From Stenotrophomonas sp. ESTM1D_MKCIP4_1 (GTDB lineage: Bacteria; Pseudomonadota; Gammaproteobacteria; Xanthomonadales; Xanthomonadaceae): a stretch of DNA of 64,000 bases. A program made the translations under genes and the position numbers. Positions 15,573 to 24,117 of the stretch are shown piece by piece (within the stretch, counting starts at the first letter, position 1; every line of letters starts with the position of its first letter). The notes beneath the pieces were generated by a model. It saw only the letters and a program-made list of their open reading frames with translations, ran no database searches and was not told the origin of the DNA. The stretch lies in the NCBI RefSeq assembly GCF_003086895.1, contig NZ_CP026004.1:3322731-3386730 (forward strand). Reading direction: 5' to 3'.

Positions 15573-16623
15573 CTCTTTTAGCCTTCAACGCCAAGTAGTC
15601 CAACATCGAGACTGCTCTGTGCATCTCGTAAGCTCTCTCACCCTTACTATTGAGTCTCCCGAGTCCACGTTGCAGCGGGTCCGGGTGACATAGGGACGAG
15701 ACCAAGCTCGCCAAATGGCTAGCGATCGAAGCTGGAGCGACTGCGTTTATGGCCGGGTCAATGAGAAGTGCGTGCGCGGCCAACAAATCGGGCATAACCT
15801 CGCTATAGGCACCCGTGAATCCACTTGGCCTTAGTTCATCTGCAACGCAATGCAACATGAGGGCAGTTAAGGAACCGCCCACAAATGATGTGAAAATCAG
15901 ATTCCCCAAGAGGAAAACATCACACCCATAGCGGCGACGTTGCCAAGGAATATTGCTCGTTAATGATTTCTCGTAGAGCAACTCATAGGGCGCATAACTG
16001 AGCTGACCAGCGTATGGCTCCTCATCGTGAGGCGGAGCAGGCAGATGGATACAAGAGGAACTTCCGAGGTCCGTAATCTTGATCCGGCCATCCTCAAAAT
16101 ATACGGCATTGCTCGGTTTTACATCCTGATGCGCCACCCCCACCCCGTGAAGTTGAACGAGGGCAGAGGCAGTTTGGCGTAAGGCGACGAGACGCTCCCA
16201 AGCAGGAACACCCTCCTGACCTGGCGGATGATAGTTGCGCAGTGACTTATCTGCGAACTCGCACACTATGAAATGGACAGGCTCACCTTCAACCATGACC
16301 ACTCCGTGATCAAAAATTTGGGTGACCCGGCTCAGCTTGCGAGTTTTACAATGCTCGTGAACACGCTTCTCGTTATTGAACTCGCTTAGAAGTCTCTCGA
16401 GGCGCTCCGTATTACCCGCCAATTCGTCATGCTTAAAATCATATGCTTTAATAAAGGCTAGCCTGCCGGTGCCGGCAGCCACTGCTCTATAGCAGGCGCA
16501 CCTACTGCCTTCATCATCGCCTGAATCTCTCATCAAGCGATCAGCAACCATCCATCGGTCGTTTAGAAGGCGCCCGGCCAACTTGTCGGCCGGGCCTAAT
16601 TGAAGGACATCCACTGTCTTCAC
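15562..16623 (-). CDS. Serine/threonine protein kinase of the RHH-TM-kinase-TPR operon
   Basis: 353 aa, one Hanks-type kinase domain. Visible: the beta3 lysine (LAFIKAY, Lys59), catalytic loop HQDVKPSN (Asp167, Lys169, Asn172), metal motif TDLGSSS (Asp185), a SYAPYELLY segment in place of APE (about 209-217), and the subdomain IX aspartate (YGCDVFLLG, Asp235). It is therefore likely active. The catalytic His-Arg-Asp is His-Gln-Asp here, so it lacks the RD arginine. Start is GTG at 16623, fixed by an in-frame TAG two codons upstream. No PASTA, TM or other extracellular domain is seen. Confidence 0.9.
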   Translation of the reverse strand: MKTVDVLQLGPADKLAGRLLNDRWMVADRLMRDSGDDEGSRCACYRAVAAGTGRLAFIKAYDFKHDELAGNTERLERLLSEFNNEKRVHEHCKTRKLSRVTQIFDHGVVMVEGEPVHFIVCEFADKSLRNYHPPGQEGVPAWERLVALRQTASALVQLHGVGVAHQDVKPSNAVYFEDGRIKITDLGSSSCIHLPAPPHDEEPYAGQLSYAPYELLYEKSLTSNIPWQRRRYGCDVFLLGNLIFTSFVGGSLTALMLHCVADELRPSGFTGAYSEVMPDLLAAHALLIDPAINAVAPASIASHLASLVSSLCHPDPLQRGLGRLNSKGERAYEMHRAVSMLDYLALKAKRDER

Positions 16624-16651
16624 TCTCTAATAGATTTATGGAGCTCGCCTG

Positions 16652-16969
16652 TCAGCTTTGCTTCGCGGTTTGCCCGAAATAGAAGCCAGCTACCAAGGTC
16701 ACCAACGGCGGAACAGTCGCCTTCACAAAAGCGAAGAAATCTTGCATCGCCGCGATGCGACTGTCCGGCGCGAAAATCAAGCAAGCAAGTGTTGTGAAAG
16801 TCAGAACCGCAAGAACGCCAAGAATCCATTTCGCAAGCGAGAACCGAGCATGATCATGCGGAAACTCAGTCGCTTGTCCTATGGTCTTCTCGACTTCCGA
16901 GATCTTCGTAGCAGCATCCTGCACGCGGGCAGGCCTAGACTGCTCTGGACCCACGTGCGGAGCCGTCAT
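16652..16969 (-). CDS. Two-TM small membrane protein of the kinase operon
   Basis: 105 aa. A cytoplasmic N-terminal region (about 45 residues, helical, ATKISEVEKTIGQA) precedes two hydrophobic helices: WILGVLAVLTFTTLACLIF near 48-66 and VPPLVTLVAGFYFG near 85-98, joined by a short polar loop. The stop lies 28 bases before the kinase start. It may anchor or sense envelope events for the kinase. The family is unknown. Confidence 0.75.
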   Translation of the reverse strand: MTAPHVGPEQSRPARVQDAATKISEVEKTIGQATEFPHDHARFSLAKWILGVLAVLTFTTLACLIFAPDSRIAAMQDFFAFVKATVPPLVTLVAGFYFGQTAKQS

Positions 16970-17178
16970 GGAAGGACGATCTCACGTTCCTTACTTCCGT
17001 CCTCAGTGACCAGGACGATTCGCTCACCCTTGGCCTTCGCGTCCTGGACGACCTTTAGGAGAGCGATTGCTCGTCGCACGATCTCCGACTTCGAAGTAGC
17101 GTCCGTGCTTTGCTTGAGCTCCTCAATGGTCTCAGTCAAGCGCTGATCAAACTTGAAGGTGGACAGAGTGGTTGACAT
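16966..17178 (-). CDS. Ribbon-helix-helix (CopG-like) regulator, first gene of kinase operon
   Basis: 70 aa. The sequence FKFDQRLTETIEELKQSTDA followed by SKSEIVRRAIALLKVVQDAK fits the ribbon-helix-helix fold, with a short strand and two helices. The SKSEIVRRA turn is the typical family motif. It overlaps the membrane-protein gene by ATGA. As first gene it probably autoregulates the operon; a role as an antitoxin would need a toxin partner, which is not obvious. Confidence 0.8.
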   Translation of the reverse strand: MSTTLSTFKFDQRLTETIEELKQSTDATSKSEIVRRAIALLKVVQDAKAKGERIVLVTEDGSKEREIVLP

Positions 17179-17383
17179 CTCGTTCTCGCGTAGGTATGGG
17201 GTTGAACACGTTGTAGCGAATTGTAAATAAAAAATAGGTCAAATTGGTCGCAATCCCCCAAGAGAATTAGCTGCATCCTCTTAGCGAAGCTGAATAGAAA
17301 GGGACCATTCAGTGATGACCAAGGACCGAAATCTGCGCCAGTGGTGATCGTCGGGGCGCGACCAGTACCCTGCCGAGTCCGCG

Positions 17384-17407
17384 AATTACGGAGGCAATTA
17401 CGGAGGC
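17384..17407. repeat. Tandem 12-bp repeat beside tRNA-Lys, possible integrase arm sites
   Basis: The 12-mer AATTACGGAGGC is present twice without spacer (17384-17395, 17396-17407), about 45 bp from the 3' end of tRNA-Lys and just left of its terminator hairpin. Short direct repeats of this kind are often arm-type integrase sites. This is inference; no biochemical evidence is available. Confidence 0.45.
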
Positions 17408-17410
17408 AAA

Positions 17411-17433
17411 GAAAAAGCGCCCGCTTGGGCGCC
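17411..17433 (-). terminator. Rho-independent terminator of tRNA-Lys
   Basis: On the minus strand, a GCGCCC/GGGCGC stem with a short loop is followed by TTTTTC. It lies about 20 bp downstream of the tRNA-Lys 3' end, so it should end that transcript. Confidence 0.72.
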
Positions 17434-17451
17434 GTATGTGACTGATTGCAT

Positions 17452-17527
17452 TGGTGGGCCGTGATGGATTCGAACCATCGACCAAAAGATTAAAAGTCTT
17501 CTGCTCTACCGACTGAGCTAACGGCCC
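17452..17527 (-). tRNA. tRNA-Lys (anticodon TTT)
   Basis: 76 nt on the minus strand. The acceptor stem GGGCCGT pairs with ACGGCCC, the D-loop TAGCTCAGTCGGTAGAGC is normal, the anticodon loop ACTTTTAAT gives TTT, the T arm holds GGTTCGAATCC, and CCA is encoded. Its 3' end faces the kinase operon and prophage, so it is the likely attachment gene for the island. Confidence 0.96.
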
Positions 17528-17597
17528 CTGCATGCCCTGCCTTTCGGCGGGGTCGGCATTTTACCCTACTTTGATGGTCTGGTGGGAACACCATGGA

Positions 17598-18476
17598 GTG
17601 CGAACCAACGGTTCGCACCTTCCGGAGGGAGCCGGTTGCACCGGGCCATGCCAGGCGGAGAGCGTGCGAACCAACGGTTCGCACCTACCAGAAGGAGCCC
17701 GTAGCACCGGCCCAAGCCAGGCGGAGAGCGTGCGAACCAACGGTTCGCACCTACCGGAGGGAGCCGGTTGCACCGGGCCATGCCAGGCGGAGAGCGTGCG
17801 AACCAACGGTTCGCACCTACCAGAGGGAGCCGGTTGCACCGGGCCATGCCAGGCGGAGAGCGTGCGAACCAACGGTTCGCACCTACCAGAGGGAGCCGGC
17901 AGCGCCGGCCCATGCCAGGCGGAGAGCGTGCGAACCTACGGTTCGCACCTACCAGAGGGAGCCGGCAGCACCGGGCCATGCCAGGCGGAGAGCGTGCGAA
18001 CCAACGGTTCGCACCTACCAGAAGGAGCCTGTAGCACCGGCCCAAGCCAGGCGGAGAGCGTGCGAACCAACGGTTCGCACCTACCAGAGGGAGCCGGCAG
18101 CGCCGGGCCATGCACGGCGGAGGGCGTGCGAACCAACGGTTCGCACCTACCAGAAGGAGCCGGTTGAACCGGGCCATGCCAGGCGGAGAGCGTGCGAACC
18201 AACGGTTCGCACCTACCGGAGGGAGCCGGTTGCACCAGGCCATGTCTGGCGGAGAGCGTGCGAACCAACGGTTCGCACCTACCGGAGGGAGCCGGTTGCA
18301 CCAGGCCATGTCTGGCGGAGAGCGTGCGAACCAACGGTTCGCACCTACCAGGGGGAGCCGGCAGCGCTGGGCCATGCACGGCGGAGAGCGTGCGAACCAA
18401 CGGTTCGCACCTACCAGCGGGAGCCGGTATCACCGCCCCAGGCCAGGCGGAGAGCGTGCGAACCAACGGTTCGCAC
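17598..18476. repeat. 14-copy, 66-bp-period array of SMAG-type palindromes
   Basis: Fourteen copies of a 21-bp palindrome (arms GTGCGAACC and GGTTCGCAC round AAC; CTA in the sixth copy) start at 17598, 17664, 17730, 17796, 17862, 17928, 17994, 18060, 18126, 18192, 18258, 18324, 18390 and 18456, exactly 66 bp apart. Read on the minus strand most copies are headed by GTAG, so they fit the GTAG REP (SMAG) family known in S. maltophilia. The 45-bp spacers share a second, less conserved CCGGTTGCACCGG-like hairpin. Because 66 is divisible by three, long frames run through; they are artefacts. Copy-number variation between strains is expected. Confidence 0.95.
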
Positions 18477-18507
18477 CCACCAAGGGCCGGTTCGCATCCG
18501 CCGGGAA

Positions 18508-18530
18508 TGCCGGCCAGCGGCCGGCACTAC
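18508..18530. repeat. SMAG element upstream of the queC stop
   Basis: A TGCCGGCC/GGCCGGCA inverted repeat ends with CTAC (inverse GTAG). It sits 2 bp outside the queC stop codon and may act as 3' mRNA stabiliser or terminator. Confidence 0.75.
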
Positions 18531-18532
18531 CG

Positions 18533-19198
18533 TCAGGCGTACAGCGTGGGGTCGGCTACGCCGGCGTCGGCGAAGCCCTGTGCGCGCAGGCGGCAGGCAT
18601 CGCAATGGCCGCAGGCGGCGCCGTTGGCATCGGCGTTGTAGCAGGACACGGTCAAGCCGAAATCCACGCCCAGGCGCACGCCTTCGCTGACGATCTGCGC
18701 CTTGCTGAGGAACTGCAGCGGTGCGTGCACGGTGATGCCCGCTCCTTCCACGCCGGCCTTGGTGGCCAGGTTGGCCAGCGCCTGGAAGGCGGCAATGAAC
18801 TCGGGGCGGCAATCGGGGTAGCCCGAGTAATCCACGGCGTTGACGCCGCAGAAGATGTCGTTGGCGCCGAGCACTTCGGCCCAGCCCAGGGCCAGCGACA
18901 GCATGATGGTGTTGCGAGCCGGCACGTACGTCACCGGAATGCCCTCGCCGCCCGCTTCGGGTACGTCGATGTCATCGGTCAGGGCCGAACCGCCGATGCT
19001 GCGCAGGTCCACGTCCACGGTCTTGTGGGCGATGACGCCCTGGGCCTTGGCCACGCGTACCGCTGCGTCCAGTTCGGAGGTATGGCGCTGGCCGTAGCGC
19101 ACGCTCAGGGCATGCACGGCAAAGCCCTGTTCCTGGGCCATGGCGATGACGGCGGCTGAATCCATGCCGCCGGAGAGAAGCACGACTGCCTTCTTCAT
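18533..19198 (-). CDS. queC: 7-cyano-7-deazaguanine synthase QueC
   Basis: Converts 7-carboxy-7-deazaguanine to preQ0 with ATP and ammonia in queuosine synthesis. 221 aa. The N-terminal PP-loop reads [14 protein letters not shown]; the C-terminal zinc site reads [20 protein letters not shown]. The start at 19198 is the natural one (MKKAVVLL); upstream in-frame codons are an extension through the queE gap. It is the last gene of the tol-pal-que strand block. Confidence 0.95.
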   Translation of the reverse strand: MKKAVVLLSGGMDSAAVIAMAQEQGFAVHALSVRYGQRHTSELDAAVRVAKAQGVIAHKTVDVDLRSIGGSALTDDIDVPEAGGEGIPVTYVPARNTIMLSLALGWAEVLGANDIFCGVNAVDYSGYPDCRPEFIAAFQALANLATKAGVEGAGITVHAPLQFLSKAQIVSEGVRLGVDFGLTVSCYNADANGAACGHCDACRLRAQGFADAGVADPTLYA

Positions 19199-19276
19199 GG
19201 AAAAAATGTCCGGTTGGGAGGGGAAAGCCAGCACGCTGTCCCGCGCCGGAACTACATCAGGGCACAACGCCCAGGC

Positions 19277-19978
19277 TCATCGGCCCGGCTCGTCGTTCCA
19301 CAGAATTTTATGCAACTGCATCTGGAAACGCACCGGCAAGCGGTCTTCCACGATCCAGTCGGCCAGCTGGCGGGCGGTGATCTCGCCCTTGCTGGGCGAG
19401 AAGAACACGGTGCAGCGCTCGACCAGCGCGTGTTCGGCCAGCATGCCCTTGGCCCAGTCGTAATCCTCGCGGCTGCAGATGACGAACTTGATCTGGTCGC
19501 GCGCGGTCAGCAGCGGCAGGTTTTCCAGGCGATTGCGCGCGGCTTCGGCCGAGCCCGGCGTCTTGATGTCCACAACGCGCGAAACGCGCGGGTCGACCGC
19601 GCTGACATCCAGTGCGCCGGAGGTTTCCAGCGAGACGTCCATGCCGGCATCGCACAGCTTTTCCAGCAGCACCAGGCAGCGCTTCTGCGCCAGCGGTTCG
19701 CCGCCGGTCACGCAGACATGGCGCACGCCCTGGGCCAGCACCTCGGCCACGATGTCGTCGATATCCCACCAGGTGCCGCCGTGGAAGGCATAGGCCGTGT
19801 CGCAGTACTGGCAGCGCAGCGGGCAGCCGGTGAGGCGCACGAACACGGTCGGCCAGCCGGCGGTATCGGCTTCGCCCTGCAGCGAGGTGAAGATCTCGGT
19901 GATCTTCAGCCGGGGCAGCGGCGACTGCACGATTTCGCTGGGGGTCGCGACGGCGGCGGACGGGGTAACGGCGGTCAT
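19277..19978 (-). CDS. queE: 7-carboxy-7-deazaguanine synthase QueE (radical SAM)
   Basis: Radical SAM enzyme making 7-carboxy-7-deazaguanine from 6-carboxy-tetrahydropterin, the step before QueC. 233 aa. The iron-sulfur motif is GCPLRCQYCDT, and EIFTSLQGEA is the conserved N-terminal QueE motif. The start at 19978 was chosen to begin just upstream of this core; longer frames run into SMAG repeats. Neighbour of queC with a 78-bp gap. Confidence 0.94.
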   Translation of the reverse strand: MTAVTPSAAVATPSEIVQSPLPRLKITEIFTSLQGEADTAGWPTVFVRLTGCPLRCQYCDTAYAFHGGTWWDIDDIVAEVLAQGVRHVCVTGGEPLAQKRCLVLLEKLCDAGMDVSLETSGALDVSAVDPRVSRVVDIKTPGSAEAARNRLENLPLLTARDQIKFVICSREDYDWAKGMLAEHALVERCTVFFSPSKGEITARQLADWIVEDRLPVRFQMQLHKILWNDEPGR

Positions 19979-20036
19979 GGCGGGGACTTCTTCATGGAAC
20001 ACGTGGCTGGGGGCTACCGTGGCTGGTAACGAATGC

Positions 20037-20125
20037 AGCCGAGCATGGCTCGGCTCTACAGCAGGCAACCGGGCAGCGTTACCGCCGCCGGAAACGAAAG
20101 CAGCCGAGCATGGGCTCGGCTCTAC
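20037..20125. repeat. Two SMAG elements between cpoB and queE
   Basis: Two copies of an AGCCGAG...CTCGGCTCTAC palindrome at 20037-20059 and 20102-20125, in the same orientation, both ending in CTAC. The loop differs (CAT vs CATG). They fill the 178-bp gap between queE and cpoB. Confidence 0.8.
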
Positions 20126-20155
20126 AGGTTGCGCATTGTACGCCCGGCAGGCAGG

Positions 20156-20977
20156 TCAGCGGATCTGCCGACCCAGGCGGATGGACTGCAGGCGGTCCTG
20201 CGCGGTGCGCGCGGCGTCCGAGCCCGGGTACTGCGCCACGACGGTTTCCAGGGTCTGCTGGGCCAGGTCGACCTTGCCCTCGCCATACTGCGAGAGGCCA
20301 ACCTTCAGCAGGCCGCCAGAGGCCTTGTCGTGCGTGGGATAACGCGAGAGCAGTTCGCGGAACTGGGTCTCGGCCATCGGGAAATTGCGGGTGGCGTAGT
20401 AGCTCTCACCCAGCCAGTACAGCGCGTTGGGGGTGTAGACGCCGTTCGGGTACAGCTCCAGGAAGCTCAGGAACAGCTGCGCCGAATCGTCGTACTTGCC
20501 GGCCTTGAGCGCATCGAAGGCGACGTTGTACGAGGTGCGTTCGTCACCGGTGGCCGCCAGGCTGCCCGGGTCGCCATGCACCGATGGCGGCCGCTCGGAA
20601 GTGGCCGCTGCAGTGGGCTGCGCCGGGGCCGCGGGGGCCTTCGACGTGGTTGCCGGAACGGGCGGCAGGGCCGGCGGCGCTGCATTGCCCCCTTCCAACC
20701 GGTTCAGGCGGCTGTCCAGATCCAGGTACTGGTCCTGGGCGGACTGCTTGAGCTGGGCGTTTTCGTGCTGGATCTGCTCGAGGGTCGACTGCAGGCTGGT
20801 GACCTGCTGCCGCAGCTGATTGATCTGGTTCAACAGGTCCTGGTTGGCACTGTTGTTGTACATCTGCTGCTCGAGCGCGCCGACACGGTCGGCCAGGCTC
20901 TGTCGCTGTGCATGCGCCGGTGCGGCAGCCACAAGGGCTGCCGCAACGACCAGCATCAGTTTGATGCCGATGCGCAT
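20156..20977 (-). CDS. cpoB: Cell division coordinator CpoB (YbgF)
   Basis: Periplasmic partner of Tol-Pal and PBP1B that couples outer membrane constriction to peptidoglycan synthesis. 273 aa: signal peptide (cleavage after AHA at about 23), coiled-coil trimerisation segment at about 25-95, a Pro/Ala-rich linker at about 98-135, and TPRs (ALKAGKYDDSAQLFLSFLEL and further repeats) to the C-terminus. It follows pal after a 3-bp gap. Confidence 0.94.
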   Translation of the reverse strand: MRIGIKLMLVVAAALVAAAPAHAQRQSLADRVGALEQQMYNNSANQDLLNQINQLRQQVTSLQSTLEQIQHENAQLKQSAQDQYLDLDSRLNRLEGGNAAPPALPPVPATTSKAPAAPAQPTAAATSERPPSVHGDPGSLAATGDERTSYNVAFDALKAGKYDDSAQLFLSFLELYPNGVYTPNALYWLGESYYATRNFPMAETQFRELLSRYPTHDKASGGLLKVGLSQYGEGKVDLAQQTLETVVAQYPGSDAARTAQDRLQSIRLGRQIR

Positions 20978-20980
20978 GGA

Positions 20981-21499
20981 TTACTGCGCGGTGTAGACGA
21001 TTTCGACGCGACGGTTCTGCGACCAGCAGGACTCGTTCGACTCGGTGCAGACCGGACGCTCTTCACCGTAGGACACGACGGTCAGCTGCGAAGCCGAGCC
21101 ACCGTTGGCCTGCAGGGCCGAGTTGACGCCGTTGCCACGACGCTCGCCCAGGGCCTGGTTGTACGCGCGCGAACCGCGCTCGTCGGTGTGGCCCTGCAGG
21201 GTGATGCGCGAGGACGGACGGTCACGCAGGTACTTGGCATGGCAAGCCATGATCGCCTGGAATTCCGGCTTCACGTCTTCCTTGTCCAGATCGAAGTAGA
21301 CAACGCGCTGACGCAGGCAGGCGTCGGTGTCCAGGTCGCCCGGGCCGTACAGGCCGGAGGTGGACGGACCGGTCGGAGCGGTGGTCGAGGTGCCGGTGTC
21401 GACCGAAGCCGGGGCTTCTTCCTTCACCTTCTTCGAGCAACCGGCCAGGACGGCCACGGACAGCAGGGAAACAAGCAGAACGCGGGTGGACTTGTTCAT
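20981..21499 (-). CDS. pal: Peptidoglycan-associated lipoprotein Pal
   Basis: Outer membrane lipoprotein that binds peptidoglycan and TolB. 172 aa; signal with lipobox (VLAGC) and an OmpA-like domain with DFDKEDVKP-like and TLQGHTDERGSRAYNQALG motifs. Start at 21499 fits the signal peptide. It lies between tolB and cpoB, the usual order. Confidence 0.97.
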   Translation of the reverse strand: MNKSTRVLLVSLLSVAVLAGCSKKVKEEAPASVDTGTSTTAPTGPSTSGLYGPGDLDTDACLRQRVVYFDLDKEDVKPEFQAIMACHAKYLRDRPSSRITLQGHTDERGSRAYNQALGERRGNGVNSALQANGGSASQLTVVSYGEERPVCTESNESCWSQNRRVEIVYTAQ

Positions 21500-21562
21500 G
21501 GCAATACCTTTGTGGCTCCTAGGCCGATGAGGGGTCAAGACAGCGAAAATATTAACACTCTT

Positions 21563-22882
21563 TTAGCGCTGGGTACGGTATGGGGACCATGCCGGTTCGC
21601 GCACATCACCATCGGCCAGGACCAGGCGCTGGCGGACGCGCCCATCAGCCGAGACGGCATACAGCACACCACGGCCACCTTCGCGAGCGGCGTACAGCAC
21701 CATGCTGGCGTTGGGGGCGAAGCTCGGCGACTCGTCCAGCGAGCCGACCGACAGGGTGTTCCAGCGCGGGGAGCCCAGCGAGCTGTCCATCACCGCGATC
21801 TTGTAGCTGTTGCCCGAGCCCTGTGCCACGGCGATCTTCTTGCCGTCATAGGACACCGAAGGCTTGGCGTTGTAGTTGCCCTGGAAGGTCACGCGCTCGG
21901 CGCTGCCGCCGCCCGCACCCACCTTGTAGACCTGCGGACGGCCGCCACGGTCGGAGGTGAAGTACACCGCGCTGCCGTCCGGGGCCCAGGTCGGCTCGGT
22001 ATCGATGGCGAAGTGATTGGTCAGCTGGGTCAGCTGCTTGCTGCCCAGGTCCATGACGTAGATTTCCGGGTTGCCCGAACGGGACAGGGTCAGGGCCAGC
22101 TTGCGGCCATCCGGCGAGAACGCCGGGGCGCTGTTGATGCCGCGGAAGCTGGTAACCAGCTCACGGGCGCCGGTGGAGATGTTCTGGATGTAGATGGCCG
22201 AATTGCCACGCTCGAAGCTGACATAGGCCAGCTTGCCGCCATCCGGGCTCCACGACGGCGACAGCAGCGGCTCGGCCGAGCGGACGATGGTCTGCGGGTT
22301 GTAGCCATCCGAATCGGCCACCATCAGCGCATAGCGCATGGCATCGCCCTTGCCGCTGGCGGTGACGTAGGCGATGCGGGTCCAGAAGGCGCCGCGCACA
22401 CCGGTGATCTTTTCGTAGATGGCATCGGCCATCTGGTGGGCCACATCACGCATGGCATTGCCGCGTGCGGTCATGGCCAGGCCCAGCAGGCGCTCGCCCT
22501 TGGGCACGTCGAACAGTTCATATTCCACACGGTAGGCGCCGGCACCGGCGTCCATCACCCGGCCGACCACGATGTAGTTCTGCTTCAGCGCGCGCCAGGT
22601 CGGGAACTGGATCTCACCGCCACGGGTCGGCTTTTCCACGATCTGCGCTTCGGGCAGCGTGCGGAACTGGCCCGAACGCTCCAGGTCGGCGCGGACAACG
22701 CCGGCCACGTCGGTCTGCGGGGCGCCCGCCGAACCCTGGTAGGGCATCGGCACGACGGTGATCGGCAGCGCGGAGGCATTGCCGCCGATGATGTCGATAT
22801 CCAGCCCCTTCTGCTGCGCGACGGCAGCGAAAGGCAACAACAGGGCCGCAAACACGGCAAGCCAGCGAGGCATCTTCTTCAT
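21563..22882 (-). CDS. tolB: Tol-Pal system protein TolB
   Basis: Periplasmic beta-propeller protein linking TolA and Pal. 439 aa, signal peptide cleaved after AVA at about 21, N-terminal alpha/beta domain, then WD40-like beta-propeller repeats such as SPSWSPDGGKLAYVSFERG. The start at 22882 gives the Sec signal MKKMPRWLAVFAALLL. Confidence 0.97.
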   Translation of the reverse strand: MKKMPRWLAVFAALLLPFAAVAQQKGLDIDIIGGNASALPITVVPMPYQGSAGAPQTDVAGVVRADLERSGQFRTLPEAQIVEKPTRGGEIQFPTWRALKQNYIVVGRVMDAGAGAYRVEYELFDVPKGERLLGLAMTARGNAMRDVAHQMADAIYEKITGVRGAFWTRIAYVTASGKGDAMRYALMVADSDGYNPQTIVRSAEPLLSPSWSPDGGKLAYVSFERGNSAIYIQNISTGARELVTSFRGINSAPAFSPDGRKLALTLSRSGNPEIYVMDLGSKQLTQLTNHFAIDTEPTWAPDGSAVYFTSDRGGRPQVYKVGAGGGSAERVTFQGNYNAKPSVSYDGKKIAVAQGSGNSYKIAVMDSSLGSPRWNTLSVGSLDESPSFAPNASMVLYAAREGGRGVLYAVSADGRVRQRLVLADGDVREPAWSPYRTQR

Positions 22883-23058
22883 GGAGCGCTCAATAAAGGG
22901 GAAACCGGACAGATGGATAACAAAACGGGAGTGAACCGCTTCGCAATCATGAACCAAGGGTACGTGAATTCCGGGTCAGTGCCAGCGGACTGTCACGCGC
23001 AGTTAACTTCAGCGCCCCGCCGCGTGACGTGCGGACGGGGCTGTCCATGGACCCGCCC

Positions 23059-24117
23059 TCAGTCCTGCGCAGTGAAGGTCAGGTTGAGCGTGCGGTTGAA
23101 CACCGACTCGAAGCCCCGGTACGGCAGGGGCTGGGCATTGAGCACCGCCGCTTCGATCGAGCGCTTGCCGGCCTCGTCATACGGGCAGTTGGCGCCCACC
23201 TTGGCCTGCAGCACCTGGCCGCCCGGAATCTGGGTGATGGTCACCTGGCAGCGCTGGCCCAGCGGCACGCTGTCCGGACGCGTCCAGGCATCGCGCACCT
23301 TGGCCTGGATCGCCGCGGCGTACTTGGCCGAAAGATCATCGCTGGTGCCCCCGCCGCCACCGGCCGGCTGGGCCTGACTGCTGTTGCTGGCTGCAGCGGC
23401 GCCTGCGGCATTGCGGGCGGCGGCCACCTGGCGCAGCTTCTGCTCGGCCAGCTTGGCTTCCTTTTCAGCCTGCTCGCGCTTGGCGCGGATGTCGGCGATC
23501 TTCTTCTGCCGATCGGCCTCGGCCTTGTCGGCCGCCACCTTCTGCTGCTCGGCGATCTTCTTTTTGGCGTCCTCTTCCTGCTGCTTGGCCAGGCGTGCCT
23601 TCTGCTCGGCTTCTTCCTGGCGCTTGCGCTCGGTCAGATCGATCTGCTCCTGGCGGCGCTTGGCTTCCTGCTCCTGCTTGGCCTTTTCCTGCGAGATGGC
23701 CAGGGCGTTGGCCGCTTCCTGGTCCTTGGTGTCCGGCTGGGCCACGCGCTCCTGCGCCTGTTGCTGCTGCGGCGTGGGCGCATCCTGCGGGCGCGGTTCC
23801 TCGATGGGCTGCGGCGGCGGAATGGTGTCTTCGGGCACGGCGACCGGCACCGGCTCGGGCACCGGTGCGGGCAGGTCTTCCAGCTTCTCCGACTGGCGCA
23901 GGGCCTGGCGCGCGGCGGCGGCCTCGGACGAAGACAGCGACAGGCTGGCCTCGACCGACGGATCGCCGGCGGCGGCTTCGGTATTGCGCTCCGGCGACCA
24001 CAGCCAGGCCACGATGAACACCAGCGCGACCAGCAGGTGCACCAGCACGGCCAGGGCCAACGGCAGGCCCCAGCCCGGTTCCTGCTTGTGCGGCGGTGGC
24101 AGGGTGTCAGCGTGCAT
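23059..24117 (-). CDS. tolA: TolA, inner-membrane anchored energy transducer
   Basis: 352 aa. One N-terminal TM helix (about 17-41, ALAVLVHLLVALVFIVAWLW), a long charged Glu/Lys/Ala/Gln-rich helical domain II at about 120-250, a Gly-rich hinge near 270, and the globular C-terminal domain that contacts TolB and Pal. It overlaps tolR by 11 bp. The 176-bp gap towards tolB contains no other gene. Confidence 0.94.
   Translation of the reverse strand: MHADTLPPPHKQEPGWGLPLALAVLVHLLVALVFIVAWLWSPERNTEAAAGDPSVEASLSLSSSEAAAARQALRQSEKLEDLPAPVPEPVPVAVPEDTIPPPQPIEEPRPQDAPTPQQQQAQERVAQPDTKDQEAANALAISQEKAKQEQEAKRRQEQIDLTERKRQEEAEQKARLAKQQEEDAKKKIAEQQKVAADKAEADRQKKIADIRAKREQAEKEAKLAEQKLRQVAAARNAAGAAAASNSSQAQPAGGGGGTSDDLSAKYAAAIQAKVRDAWTRPDSVPLGQRCQVTITQIPGGQVLQAKVGANCPYDEAGKRSIEAAVLNAQPLPYRGFESVFNRTLNLTFTAQD

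Noticed and set aside
16966..17178. Toxin-antitoxin pair with the RHH protein as antitoxin.
   Set aside because: The next gene encodes a two-TM protein with no known toxin fold, and the operon continues with kinase and TPR genes; autoregulation of the operon is simpler.
17598..18476. CRISPR array.
   Set aside because: Spacers between the palindromes are near-identical, not unique; period 66 with a 45-bp conserved spacer and no cas genes.
17532..18690. Open frames of 200 to 365 codons on both strands across the palindrome array.
   Set aside because: The 66-bp period is a multiple of three and lacks stops in several frames, so the frames are by-products of the repeat; there is no RBS or recognisable protein.
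20033..23377. 1114-codon plus-strand frame.
   Set aside because: Antisense to cpoB, pal and tolB, whose motifs and order are unambiguous; a high-GC shadow.
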